NCBI GenBank assembly: GCA_033856255.1
Contig: JAWVFH010000029.1
Coordinates: 1 to 64,000 of the forward strand
DNA from: WHSW01 sp033856255
GTDB taxonomy: Bacteria; Actinomycetota; Thermoleophilia; Solirubrobacterales; 70-9
Length of the DNA: 64,000 bases
Reading direction: 5' to 3'
Shown: piece by piece, positions 50,688-58,813 of the stretch
Layout of the letters: the number at the start of each line of letters is the position of its first letter
Numbering within the stretch: the stretch's first letter is position 1
Made by a program: the position numbers and the translations under genes
Notes under the pieces: generated by a model
What the model was told of the DNA's origin: nothing
Seen by the model: the letters and a program-made list of their open reading frames with translations, nothing else
Databases searched by the model: none

Positions 50688-52148
50688 GTGCAGTCGCAGG
50701 CGCGAGGCAGGGCCTTTTACGGCCGCGCGTTCGCCGGCACGCTGGTGCTCGCAGCGGCGGCCGGCGCGATCGCGGCCCTCGCGCTCGCGCTCGGCCTCGG
50801 CAACCGCGAGCCGCTCGAGGTCAGGGTCGCCCGGGTGACGAGCGCCGCCAGCGCCGCCGCCGAGCCGGGCGCGGATCCGCTGGCCTGGGACCCAAAGCGC
50901 CGCTCGGACTTCGAACAGCGCGCCGCGGCCGGGCTCTCGCACGTGATCTACGAGATGAGCCCCGGCGGGGTCGTCGCCTCGGCGCGGCGCACGGCCGCCT
51001 ACCGCGACTCGATCGAGGCGGCCGCCGCGCGCCACGGGGTCGACGCCGACACGCTCGAGGCGGTGATCTTCCTCGAGAGCGCCGGCCGCCCGGAGGTGAT
51101 CGCCGGCCCGAGCCCGGAGTCGGCATCGGGCCTGGCGCAGATCCTCCCCTCGACCGCGACCGAGCTGCTCGGGATGTCCGTCGACCTGCCGAGCAGCATC
51201 GCGCTCACCGAGCGGATCTCGCACTCGCGCTCGCCCGGCCAGACCGACCGGCTCGAAGCCGAGCGGGCCGCGATCGACCAGCGTTTCGATCCCGAGGCCG
51301 CGATCGAGGGTGCCGCCCGCTACCTGGAGATCGCCGAGCAGCGCTTCGGCGCCGAGGACTTCGCGATCGCCTCATACCACATGGGGATCGGGAACCTGGA
51401 GAGCGTCATCGCCGCCTTCGGGGGGCACCCGTCCTCCTACGCGGAGCTCTACTTCGATTCCGGGCTCGAGTCCCATCGCGACGCCTACCGGATGCTCACC
51501 GGCTTCGGGGACGAGTCGGCCGACTACCTGTGGAAGGTGCGCGCCTCGGAGCAGGTCATGAAGCAATATCGCGCGGACCCAGAGGCGCTGGCCGCGACGG
51601 CCGAGCTGGCGACCAACAAGGCGACGATGGAGGAGGTCTTCCACCCCGAGAACGAGACGGAGGTCTTCGCCGACCCCGGTGCGGTCGCCGATGCGACCGA
51701 CGACGGTGAACTGCTGCCGCTTCCCGACGACCCGGTGCTCGGCTGGGAGCCCGACCCCGACATCGGCGAGCTGGCTGCGCAGCTCGACCAGTCGCCTGAG
51801 CTCTACCGCGCCCTCCGCCCGGAGGCGCTGGCGACCCTCACCTATCTCGCCGGCCGGGTTCGCAACATCAGCGGCGCCGCCACTCCGCTGCAGGTGACCA
51901 GCGCCGTCCGCGATCGCACCTACCAGGACCTGCTCGTGCAGTCGAACCCGCAGGCGACCGAGGAGTACTCGCTGCACACCACCGGCTGGGCCTTCGACAT
52001 CCGCCGCGACTACGAGTCCAAGCGCCAGGCCGAGGCCTTCCAGTTCGAGCTCGACCGGCTGCGCGCACTGGACGTGCTCGACTACGCGTTCGAGCCTGGC
52101 GCCATCCACGTCACGGTGTCCGACCTCGGCGCCGAACTCCTCAGATAA
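50688..52148 (+). CDS. Lytic transglycosylase fused to an M15-like DD-peptidase domain
   Basis: The 486-residue protein has an N-terminal membrane anchor (about residues 15-38). An SLT domain follows, with the catalytic Glu in VIFLESAGRPEVIAG and the following SGLAQILPSTATELLG near residue 150. A linker leads to a C-terminal domain with SLHTTGWAFDI and IHVTV, the His-x6-Asp and His zinc pattern of M15 D-Ala-D-Ala peptidases. It would cut both glycan and peptide in peptidoglycan. GTG 50688 is supported by TAAGAT 7 bases upstream. Confidence 0.82.
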   Translation: MQSQARGRAFYGRAFAGTLVLAAAAGAIAALALALGLGNREPLEVRVARVTSAASAAAEPGADPLAWDPKRRSDFEQRAAAGLSHVIYEMSPGGVVASARRTAAYRDSIEAAAARHGVDADTLEAVIFLESAGRPEVIAGPSPESASGLAQILPSTATELLGMSVDLPSSIALTERISHSRSPGQTDRLEAERAAIDQRFDPEAAIEGAARYLEIAEQRFGAEDFAIASYHMGIGNLESVIAAFGGHPSSYAELYFDSGLESHRDAYRMLTGFGDESADYLWKVRASEQVMKQYRADPEALAATAELATNKATMEEVFHPENETEVFADPGAVADATDDGELLPLPDDPVLGWEPDPDIGELAAQLDQSPELYRALRPEALATLTYLAGRVRNISGAATPLQVTSAVRDRTYQDLLVQSNPQATEEYSLHTTGWAFDIRRDYESKRQAEAFQFELDRLRALDVLDYAFEPGAIHVTVSDLGAELLR

Positions 52149-52213
52149 GCGACGCGGCTCGGCTACACCAGATGCCCAGAGATCCTGCGAGCGTGACCGG
52201 AGGCCTAGTTCGC

Positions 52214-52259
52214 CGAACGTCCCGGATCCGTCGCTATAGGGGGGGTTCCGGGACGTTCG
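52214..52259. terminator. Perfect 13-bp hairpin between convergent genes
   Basis: CGAACGTCCCGGA (52214-52226) and TCCGGGACGTTCG (52247-52259) form a perfect stem with a 20-base G-rich loop, in the 126-base gap between convergent genes. No T-run is present. It is probably a bidirectional terminator. Confidence 0.6.
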
Positions 52260-52274
52260 CGGATCGGAGCCTCG

Positions 52275-52622
52275 CTACGCGTGCTCGGCCTCCAGTGCCG
52301 CCGCGACCGCCCGGTTGACGCTCACCTCGCCGGTTGCCGACTCGAGCCGCTCGATCGTCATCTCGCCGAGCTCCTCGCGGACGAACTCGGCTGCCAGGTC
52401 GGCGGAGCGGTCGGCGGCCTCGCGGTCGCTGCAGATCGTCACCGTGAACACACGCGCCTCGCCACCGCGGTCGGGACCGGCGTCGATCGCCTGGTAGGCG
52501 ACGAACCCGGGCATCTGCTCCAGCCGCCCGGCGAAGATCTCGTCGACCTTGTGCATCAGCTCGCCGACCCGGTCCGCGTCGACGCCGTACTTGCGCACAC
52601 TTGCGTACATCGCGCTCTCCAT
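52275..52622 (-). CDS. Small ABM-like (dimeric alpha-beta barrel) protein
   Basis: This 115-residue protein has two beta-alpha-beta units with MYASVRKYGVDADRVGELMHKVDEI and PGFVAYQAIDAG, the pattern of antibiotic-biosynthesis-monooxygenase-like barrels. Such proteins range from monooxygenases to haem-binding and stress proteins. No metal or flavin motif is visible. The start ATG 52622 may be 12 bases too long (MYASV is an alternative). Confidence 0.7.
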   Translation of the reverse strand: MESAMYASVRKYGVDADRVGELMHKVDEIFAGRLEQMPGFVAYQAIDAGPDRGGEARVFTVTICSDREAADRSADLAAEFVREELGEMTIERLESATGEVSVNRAVAAALEAEHA

Positions 52623-52661
52623 TCGCTCGCAGTCCGGGCCGGATCGGCCCTCCCGGCGACA

Positions 52662-52991
52662 CTACACCGCGTCGTCGGGCCCCGGCTCGTCGTCCATCTC
52701 GTCGAGCGCCTGGCGCGTGCGCAGTCTCCAGAGGGCGAGCCCGACGACGACCCCGGCGGCGACGGCGAGCACGAGCACGATCACCGGGAACCCGCCCGAG
52801 TCCGAGTCGGCGACGTCGTTGACCCCGGTGGTGTTGTTCGGGGTGGACGAGTTCCCCCCCGACCCGGGGAGGTCGAGGTCGTACTCGTTCTCGGCCCCCT
52901 GCGCGATCGCCGAGACCGGGGCGATCGCCGCCGGCGCGAGCGCGCACAGCGCCACCAGGATCAGCGATGTCCATCTCGCCATCTTGTTCAT
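52662..52991 (-). CDS. Small signal-anchored membrane protein
   Basis: The 109-residue protein has an N-terminal signal (SLILVALCALAPAAIAPVSA), a short extracellular stretch rich in Asn, Gly, Ser and Thr with YDLDLPGSGGN, a C-terminal transmembrane segment (FPVIVLVLAVAAGVVVGLAL) and an acidic tail. It follows ychF with a 14-base gap and is probably co-transcribed. It could be a small surface-exposed anchor; the function is unknown. Confidence 0.7.
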   Translation of the reverse strand: MNKMARWTSLILVALCALAPAAIAPVSAIAQGAENEYDLDLPGSGGNSSTPNNTTGVNDVADSDSGGFPVIVLVLAVAAGVVVGLALWRLRTRQALDEMDDEPGPDDAV

Positions 52992-53005
52992 CGAAGTCAG
53001 TGCCG

Positions 53006-54082
53006 TCAGACCTTGATCGTGACCACGTCGCCGTCGGCGATCAAGTAGGTCCGCCCCTCGGTGCGCAGCAGACCACGGTCGCGTGCAGGAGCGTACCCGC
53101 CCGAGTCGACGAGATCCTTCCATCCCACGACCTCGGCGCGTACGAACGCCTCCTGGATCTCCGTGTGGATCTCGCCCGACGCCTCCCACACGCTCGACCC
53201 GCGGCGCAGCGCGTGGGCCACCGCCTCCTTGTCCTCGCCGGCGGTGAAGAAGACGTTCAGCTCGAGCAGCTCGAAGGCGGCACGGATCAGGCGCTCGAGC
53301 CCGGACTCGGAGATACCGAGCTCGCTGCGCATCTCGGCCGCGCCGCCCTCGTCGCCGAGCTCGCCGAGCTCGACCTCGATCCGGGCCGAGATCGCAACCG
53401 CGACGGCGCCGGCGCCACCGGCGTGCTCGGCGACCGCCGCCGGCACCTCGTCGACGCCCTCGTCGACGTTGGCGACGTAGAGCACCGGCTTGGAGGTGAG
53501 CGCAAACAGCCGCCGCGGCGCCTCCCGCGCGGCGTCGGGCACGGGCACGTCGCGGACCGGGGTCCCGGCGCCAAGCGCGTCGACCACCCCCTCGAGCCAC
53601 GCTTGTTCTGCGACCGCCTCCTTGTCGCCTGAGCGTGCCTGCTTGACCACCCGCTCGAGCCGGCGCTCGGCCTGCTCGAGGTCGGCCGCCAGCAGCTCGG
53701 TCTCGATCAGATCGATGTCGGCGCCGGGGTCGAGGCGGCCCTCCGGATGGGGGACGCCGCCGCTGGCGTGGCAGCGGACGACGTGGCAGATCGCGTCGGT
53801 TTCCCGGATCGCGGCCAGGAACTTGTTGCCGAGCCCCTCGCCCTGGGCCGCCCCCGGGACGAGCCCGGCGATGTCGTGGAACTCGATCGTCTCCTCGATC
53901 ACCTCGCTCGAGCCGACGACCGCGGCGACCTGGTCCAGGCGCTCGTCGGGGACGCCGACGACTGCGACGTTCGGGTCGATCGTGGTGAAGGCGTAGTCGC
54001 CTGTCTCGGCGCCGGCCTGGGTGAGCGCGTTGAAGAGCGTCGACTTGCCCGCGTTCGGCAGGCCGACGATGCCGATCTTCAC
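53006..54082 (-). CDS. ychF: YchF/OLA1-type translation-associated ATPase
   Basis: The 358-residue Obg-related P-loop protein carries G1 GLPNAGKST, a G3 region FHDIAGLVPGAAQGEGLGNKF with the YchF-typical hydrophobic switch, then ANVD, with a coiled-coil and TGS-like C-terminal domain containing FFTAGEDKEAVAHALRRG. Family members bind ATP rather than GTP and associate with ribosomes. GTG 54082 overlaps the stop of the PAP2 gene (GTGA), so the two are coupled. Confidence 0.95.
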   Translation of the reverse strand: MKIGIVGLPNAGKSTLFNALTQAGAETGDYAFTTIDPNVAVVGVPDERLDQVAAVVGSSEVIEETIEFHDIAGLVPGAAQGEGLGNKFLAAIRETDAICHVVRCHASGGVPHPEGRLDPGADIDLIETELLAADLEQAERRLERVVKQARSGDKEAVAEQAWLEGVVDALGAGTPVRDVPVPDAAREAPRRLFALTSKPVLYVANVDEGVDEVPAAVAEHAGGAGAVAVAISARIEVELGELGDEGGAAEMRSELGISESGLERLIRAAFELLELNVFFTAGEDKEAVAHALRRGSSVWEASGEIHTEIQEAFVRAEVVGWKDLVDSGGYAPARDRGLLRTEGRTYLIADGDVVTIKV

Positions 54083-54783
54083 GCGGTTGTGGGGCCGGTA
54101 TCGGCCTCGGCGGATCCGGGTGCGCCGCTGGCGACCGGCGCCGCCGCGCCGCCGTTGCCGCCCGCCCGGCGGCTCGCCTGAGCGCGCTCGTTGGCGTCGA
54201 CGGCGAGGTCGAAGAGCCGCTCCTCGGCGTGTGGCGCGCCGAGGCCGGGAACGAGCGAGCCGATGCAGAACCCGAGCGCCGCCCCGGCGAGCACGTCGGA
54301 GGGGTAGTGCATACCGAGGTAGGGCCGCCCGGCGCAAATCGCGGCGGCGAGCCCGAACAGGTACGGGCGGGCCAGCGGCTGCACCCTGCCGAGCGCGGTG
54401 GCGGCGGCCACCGACGAGGTCGCATGCGCGGACGGGAAGGAAAGCTTCGACGGCGCCTTGGACAGCGGCGGGTGATCCTCGATCAGCGGCCGCCGGCGGC
54501 CGACCGCGACCTTGACCAGGTAGTTGACGCCGATCGCGAGCGGACCGGTGAGACCGGCGGCCAGATATTGGCCGCGGCGGCGCTCGTCGACCGAGGCGCC
54601 GATGGCGCCGGTCACGGCCCAGACGGCTCCGTACTCGCCCGCCGTACCGAGCGCCTTCATCGCGTTCTCGAGCGGCTCCGGGTGTCCGCGGGTGCGCATC
54701 CATCGCAGCAGCGCGTAGTCGAGGTCGCCGAGCAGGGCGAGCGCCGGGTGGGTTCGTCGGCGGGGCTTGATCCGGCGCAGCAC
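54079..54783 (-). CDS. PAP2-family membrane phosphatase
   Basis: The 234-residue protein has about five membrane segments and the three phosphatase motifs KVAVGRRRPLIED, SFPSAHATSS and GRPYLGMHYPSDVLAG. It should dephosphorylate lipid phosphates, such as undecaprenyl pyrophosphate or phosphatidic acid, at the outer membrane leaflet. A long Gly/Ala-rich tail is cytoplasmic. GTG 54783 is preceded by TATCCT (54791-54796) with a 7-base gap. Confidence 0.88.
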   Translation of the reverse strand: MLRRIKPRRRTHPALALLGDLDYALLRWMRTRGHPEPLENAMKALGTAGEYGAVWAVTGAIGASVDERRRGQYLAAGLTGPLAIGVNYLVKVAVGRRRPLIEDHPPLSKAPSKLSFPSAHATSSVAAATALGRVQPLARPYLFGLAAAICAGRPYLGMHYPSDVLAGAALGFCIGSLVPGLGAPHAEERLFDLAVDANERAQASRRAGGNGGAAAPVASGAPGSAEADTGPTTA

Positions 54784-54822
54784 CCGCCGCAGGATACGCG
54801 GCGTCAGGGAGAATCACGCGCT

Positions 54823-55899
54823 GTGGCCCAGGGCGATCAGATCTCCGCCTACGAGCGGCAGTTCCGGCGGGCCGGGTTGCCGATGTTCGTCGAGGGTTTC
54901 TCGGCCTCCACCGACGTCTTCAATCGGGCGGCGCCGCTGCTGGGGCTGGTGTTCATCGGCGAGATCCTCGGCGCGGGCCAGCTCGACTGGAGCTGGTGGC
55001 AGAACCTGCTCGCGGTCCTCGGCGGGCTTGCCTTCGTGATCGCCGCGATCGTGGCGATCAACCTGCTTCAGGGCCGCCCGGCGCGGGCGATCCCGAACCG
55101 GCTCGGCAAGACCGAGCTCGCCGCCTTCGTCATCCTGCCGGCCCTGCTGCCCCTGATCTTCGGCGGCCAGCTCGGCAGCGCCGCGACCACTGTCGCGGTC
55201 AACCTGCTGCTCCTGTTCGTGATCTACGCGGTCTTCGTCTACGGGCTGCTGGCGATCATGCGGTGGGTGTTCTCGCGCCTCGCCGGGCAGCTGCGGTCCT
55301 CGCTCGGGCTGCTGGCCACGGCGGTACCGCTGCTGGCGATCTTCGCCCTGCTCTCCTTTGCCAGCCAGGAGATGTGGCAGATCTTCGCCACGCTCAGCCC
55401 CTTCGCCTACGCCTGCACGGTTGGCCTCTTCGTCGCGCTCGGAAGCGCCTTCCTCGTCGTCCGCGTGCCGCTCGAAACCCGCCGGCTGGAGCGCGAGGCC
55501 GGGGCCGGCGGCCCACCGCTGTCGCGCGCCCAGCGCTTCAACGTCGGCCTCGTCCTCTTCGTCAGCCAGGCGCTGCAGGTGCTCTTCGTCAGCCTCTCGA
55601 TCGGCGTTTTCTTCGCCGTCTTCGGGCTGCTGGCGATCGACGATGTGGCCCGCGCCTCCTGGATCGGCCCGCACCAGAACGTCCTGCTCACGATCTCGGT
55701 CGCCGGCGACCAGTTCGAGCTCACCGAGGAGCTGCTGCGGGTGGCGGGCGGCCTCGCCGCCTTCTCCGGCTTCTACTTCGCCGTCGCCATGCTCACCGAC
55801 TCCACCTATCGCGAGGAGTTCCTGGTCGAGCTCACCGACGAGATGCGGGTCAGCTTCAAGAGCCGGATCGCCTATCTGGGCCTGAGGAGCCCCGCATGA
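54823..55899 (+). CDS. Polytopic membrane protein of unknown function
   Basis: The 358-residue integral membrane protein has about seven to eight hydrophobic segments after an N-terminal region beginning MAQGDQISAYERQFRRAG. A large C-terminal soluble part ends VELTDEMRVSFKSRIAYLG. No family is recognised. Its stop overlaps the ATG of the BtrH-like gene (ATGA), so the two are coupled and may work together, for example as exporter and processing enzyme. The start is the weaker GTG 54823; a clean promoter hexamer was not found. Confidence 0.7.
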   Translation: MAQGDQISAYERQFRRAGLPMFVEGFSASTDVFNRAAPLLGLVFIGEILGAGQLDWSWWQNLLAVLGGLAFVIAAIVAINLLQGRPARAIPNRLGKTELAAFVILPALLPLIFGGQLGSAATTVAVNLLLLFVIYAVFVYGLLAIMRWVFSRLAGQLRSSLGLLATAVPLLAIFALLSFASQEMWQIFATLSPFAYACTVGLFVALGSAFLVVRVPLETRRLEREAGAGGPPLSRAQRFNVGLVLFVSQALQVLFVSLSIGVFFAVFGLLAIDDVARASWIGPHQNVLLTISVAGDQFELTEELLRVAGGLAAFSGFYFAVAMLTDSTYREEFLVELTDEMRVSFKSRIAYLGLRSPA

Positions 55900-56864
55900 C
55901 CACGACGATGCTCGAGGGCTACCGCCACCTGCCCGGCAACCACTGCGGCTCGACCGCGTTGCGCAATCTGCTCGCCTTCGACGGGATCGAGATCTCCGAG
56001 GAGATGGCGCTCGGGCTCGGCGCCGGGGTTTGCTTCTACTACCTGAAGCTCGACGGGCAGTCGCCCTCGCGGTTCACCAACGGGCGGGTGGGGCGGCTGG
56101 AGGAGCAGTTCCTCGAGCTCACCGGGTCGCCGCTTCATTTCGAGACCTTCGACGGCCCGGAGCGGTCCTGGGACGCGGCGCGCGACGCCGTCGACGCCGG
56201 CCGTCCGGCGCTGCTGATCACCGACCTGTACTACCTCGACCATTACGGCAAGTCGGCGCACTTCCCCGGCCACGCGGTCGTTCTCGCCGGCTATGACGAC
56301 GAGGTCGCCTACCTCTCCGACACCGGTTTCGAGGAGTTGCAGCAGACCCGGCTCGAGAACCTCGCCCGCGCGCGCCACGGCGACCACCCGGTGTTTCCGC
56401 TCGCAGGCCAGATGCTGACCGTCCCCGACCCCGCCGCGCTCGCCGATCCGCGCGCGGCGGCGCCGCGGGCGATCGAGCGCAACGCACGGCAGATGATCGA
56501 GCCGGCGATGGGCGAGTTCGAGGGCCTGCCGGCGCTGCGCCGCTTCGCCGCCGAGCTGGCCGAGTGGCCGCAGGAGCTGGAGGACTGGCAGTGGTCGGCG
56601 CGCTTTTGCTACCAGGTGATCGAGCGCCGCGGGACCGGGGGCGGCAACTTCCGCCTCATGTACTCGCGCTTCCTCGCCGAGGCGGGCCGCGACGAGGCCG
56701 AGATCGCCTCCGAGGCGGCCGCGCGCTGGACGGACCTCGCCTCCGCCCTGCTCGAGGCGAGCGAGGCGGAGGTCGCCGACGCGGACGCCTGGCGGGGGAT
56801 CGGCGAGCGGGCGGCCGCCGTGCTCGAGAGCGAGGAGCGCCTCTGGCCGGCGCTCGCGGGCTGA
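55896..56864 (+). CDS. BtrH-like/DUF4872 protein with papain-like fold
   Basis: The 322-residue protein begins MTTTMLEGYRHLPGNHCGST. The NHCGSTALRNLLAF segment has a cysteine at about residue 17, and GHAVVLAGYDD contains a histidine near residue 128, consistent with the Cys-His pair of BtrH_N-type proteins. A C-terminal helical DUF4872 region follows. BtrH itself is an acyltransferase in butirosin biosynthesis; relatives probably transfer or cleave peptide-like groups. It overlaps the membrane protein gene as ATGA. Confidence 0.72.
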   Translation: MTTTMLEGYRHLPGNHCGSTALRNLLAFDGIEISEEMALGLGAGVCFYYLKLDGQSPSRFTNGRVGRLEEQFLELTGSPLHFETFDGPERSWDAARDAVDAGRPALLITDLYYLDHYGKSAHFPGHAVVLAGYDDEVAYLSDTGFEELQQTRLENLARARHGDHPVFPLAGQMLTVPDPAALADPRAAAPRAIERNARQMIEPAMGEFEGLPALRRFAAELAEWPQELEDWQWSARFCYQVIERRGTGGGNFRLMYSRFLAEAGRDEAEIASEAAARWTDLASALLEASEAEVADADAWRGIGERAAAVLESEERLWPALAG

Positions 56865-56867
56865 TCC

Positions 56868-57884
56868 CTAGCCGAGCAGCCGCAGGACGGCGCGCTCGAT
56901 CCGCTCGCGTTCGACGAACTCGCCGGGCTCGGTCCCGGCCACCATCCGCTGCAGCGAGCCGCGAATCGTCTCGCCACTGTCGTAGCGGTCGAAGACCCGC
57001 GGGTCGATGTAGGCCTTGCGACAGACGGCCGGGGTGTTGGAGAGATACGTCGCGACGGCCTTCGTCGCCGCCGTGGCGGCGCGCTTTCGCGCCGTCTTCG
57101 TCGTGGCGGGCTCGCCGATCGCGGCGATCTCGACCGCGGCGAGCACGGTGGCGTTCCAGGTCCGGAAGTCCTTTGCCGAATGGTCGCCGCCGGTCACGTC
57201 CTTGAGGTACTCGTTGATCTCGGCCGCCCTCAGGTCCGCCCAGCCGCTGCGCCCGCGGCGGTAGGCGAGCAGGTCGTAGCCGCCACCGTCGCGCTCCTTC
57301 AGCGCCCGGATCGTCGGCACGACGACGGGATCGGCGATCTCCTGGTGATGGTCGATTGAGCCCTTGGCGGTGTAGTGGAAGCTCGCCACGCCGGCGCGGA
57401 CCTCGACGTGCCTTCGCCGCAGGGTCGCGAGCCCGAAGGTCTCGTTCTCCTCCGTGTAGCGCTCGCTGCCGATCCGGAAGAAGCCGAGGTCGAGCAGCCG
57501 CACGGCGCAGGCGAGCACGCGCTCCCGGACCAGGCCGCGGCGGGCCAGGTCGGCCTCGAGTCGCTTCCGCATCGCCGGCAGCGCCCTCGCGAAGCGCTCC
57601 ATCTCGTCGAACTTCTCCCGGTCGCGGTTCTCGCGCCATTGGCGGTGATAGAGGTACTGCTTGCGGCCCGCGGCGTCGTAGCCGGTCGCCTGGATATGAC
57701 CGTTGGGGTGGGGACAGATCCAGACCTCGGTCCATGCCGGCGGGATCGCGAGCTCGCGGATCCGCTCGATCACCTCCCGGTCGGCGATCGTCGTCCCGTC
57801 AGCCTCCTCGTAGCTGAACCCGCGCCCGCGGCCGACCCTCCGGATCCCGGCGGCGGAGCAGTCGACGCGGCGCAGTCGCGGCAT
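56868..57884 (-). CDS. DNA topoisomerase IB (poxvirus/eukaryote-like)
   Basis: The 338-residue enzyme nicks one DNA strand via a 3'-phosphotyrosine and relaxes supercoils without ATP. The catalytic Tyr is near residue 291 (SNTPAVCRKAYIDPRVF). Active-site Arg and Lys are in FFRIGSERYTEEN and YTAKGSIDHH. An N-terminal clamp domain and a His in GGDHSAKDFRTWNATV are present. TopIB is patchily distributed in bacteria. The 3' end is 4 bases from the end of the convergent BtrH-like gene. Confidence 0.93.
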   Translation of the reverse strand: MPRLRRVDCSAAGIRRVGRGRGFSYEEADGTTIADREVIERIRELAIPPAWTEVWICPHPNGHIQATGYDAAGRKQYLYHRQWRENRDREKFDEMERFARALPAMRKRLEADLARRGLVRERVLACAVRLLDLGFFRIGSERYTEENETFGLATLRRRHVEVRAGVASFHYTAKGSIDHHQEIADPVVVPTIRALKERDGGGYDLLAYRRGRSGWADLRAAEINEYLKDVTGGDHSAKDFRTWNATVLAAVEIAAIGEPATTKTARKRAATAATKAVATYLSNTPAVCRKAYIDPRVFDRYDSGETIRGSLQRMVAGTEPGEFVERERIERAVLRLLG

Positions 57885-57914
57885 GACCGAGTCCTCTACC
57901 CGGCCCCGATACGC

Positions 57915-58523
57915 CTAGACGACGAGGCGGGCGAAGTAGCCGATCGCGGGGCCGTTGCGCTCCTCGAGCCGCAGGCCCGCCGCGGCGCCGCGGCGCTCCA
58001 GGGCGCCCGGCGAGGTGTAGTGGGGGTCGCCGAGCAGCTCGCCGACGATCAACCGGCCTCCGGGCCGCAGGACCCGGGCGACCTCGCGCAGGGCGGCGTC
58101 CTGGTCGGGGATCTCGCCCAGCACGGCGGTGAGGACGACGGCGTCGACCGAGTCGTCACCGTGGGGGAGGGCGGTCGCGTCACCCTGGGTCGCGGTGACG
58201 TTGGTGAGGCCGCGGTCGGCGACGCGCTCCATCGTGTGGTCGAGGAACTCCTGCTGCAGATCGAAGAGCTCGAGCGCGCCCTCGTCGCCGAGCCACTCGG
58301 CCAGGTCGAGCGAGTAGTAGCCGGTCCCTGGGCCGATCTCGAGCACGCGCTCGCCGGGCTGCGGCCGCAGCGTCGCCCGCAGGCGCTCGCGGGTGATCAG
58401 CGGATGAGGCACCTCGACCCAGAAGCGCTGCCCGTAGGGGCAGGCGGAGGGGTTCTTGCGCCACCACAGCGCCGCCGCCGCGGTTGCGGCCAGAGCGGCG
58501 AACAGCAGGAAGCGAGGCCGCAT
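57915..58523 (-). CDS. Membrane-anchored SAM-dependent methyltransferase
   Basis: This 202-residue protein has one N-terminal hydrophobic segment (LLFAALAATAAAALWW) and a class I methyltransferase domain. Motif I is VLEIGPGTGYYSLDLAE, then ELFDLQQEFLDHTMER, NVTATQGDATALP and LVVDGE-like LIVGELLG. It belongs to the UbiE/Coq5-like group, but the substrate is unknown. ATG 58523 follows TAAGGT by 6 bases. A CsoR-type palindrome occupies the promoter spacer, so it is probably metal- or copper-responsive. Confidence 0.82.
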   Translation of the reverse strand: MRPRFLLFAALAATAAAALWWRKNPSACPYGQRFWVEVPHPLITRERLRATLRPQPGERVLEIGPGTGYYSLDLAEWLGDEGALELFDLQQEFLDHTMERVADRGLTNVTATQGDATALPHGDDSVDAVVLTAVLGEIPDQDAALREVARVLRPGGRLIVGELLGDPHYTSPGALERRGAAAGLRLEERNGPAIGYFARLVV

Positions 58524-58529
58524 GACGCG

Positions 58530-58535
58530 ACCTTA
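58530..58535 (-). promoter_or_regulatory. -10 element TAAGGT of the methyltransferase
   Basis: TAAGGT on the minus strand (58535-58530) precedes ATG 58523 by 6 bases. Confidence 0.6.
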
Positions 58536-58539
58536 CCAC

Positions 58540-58556
58540 ATACCCCTAGGGGGTAT
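58540..58556. promoter_or_regulatory. CsoR/RcnR-type palindromic operator
   Basis: ATACCCCTAGGGGGTAT is a near-perfect palindrome with four to five C and G on each side of TA, the form known for CsoR-family repressors of copper and related metals. It lies between the -10 and the -35 positions of the methyltransferase promoter, where binding would block transcription. Confidence 0.65.
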
Positions 58557-58777
58557 CAGCCCCCGAACCCGATCGCGTGATCGGAGTCGTTGACGCGGAT
58601 GAAGACGACGGTGGCAAGGTTGAGCGCCACCGTGCCGTCGTGGGTGCGCAGGTCGTACCAGCCCTTGCCGGTCTCGACCGCCTTTCGCAGCTCAGCGAGC
58701 TGGCCCTCGGCAAGCCTCACCGCGACCACCTGCCCGATCCCGAATCCGATCTCCGCTCGTGTCAGCTCTTCGGCCAT
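58556..58777 (-). CDS. Small actinobacterial protein of unknown function
   Basis: This 73-residue protein (MAEELTRAEIGFGIGQVVAV-like, ending SDHAIGFGG) is beta-strand rich, similar in size and pattern to the DUF3107-like proteins of actinobacteria, but that assignment is tentative. ATG 58777 is decided by TAGGCT (58785-58790) 7 bases upstream; the frame continues open before it. The stop at 58556 touches the CsoR-type palindrome. Confidence 0.65.
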   Translation of the reverse strand: MAEELTRAEIGFGIGQVVAVRLAEGQLAELRKAVETGKGWYDLRTHDGTVALNLATVVFIRVNDSDHAIGFGG

Positions 58778-58784
58778 TAGGTTC

Positions 58785-58806
58785 AGCCTATCCATCGGAC
58801 TATGGT
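58785..58806. promoter_or_regulatory. Divergent leaderless promoters
   Basis: TAGGCT on the minus strand (58790-58785) precedes ATG 58777 by 7 bases, and TATGGT on the plus strand (58801-58806) precedes ATG 58814 by 7 bases. The start codons are 36 bases apart. Confidence 0.55.
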
Positions 58807-58813
58807 CAGGTTC

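Noticed and set aside
52662..52991. A sortase sorting signal in LPGSGG
   Set aside because: The LPxTG pattern is not met, the segment lies before a TM but the tail is acidic rather than basic.
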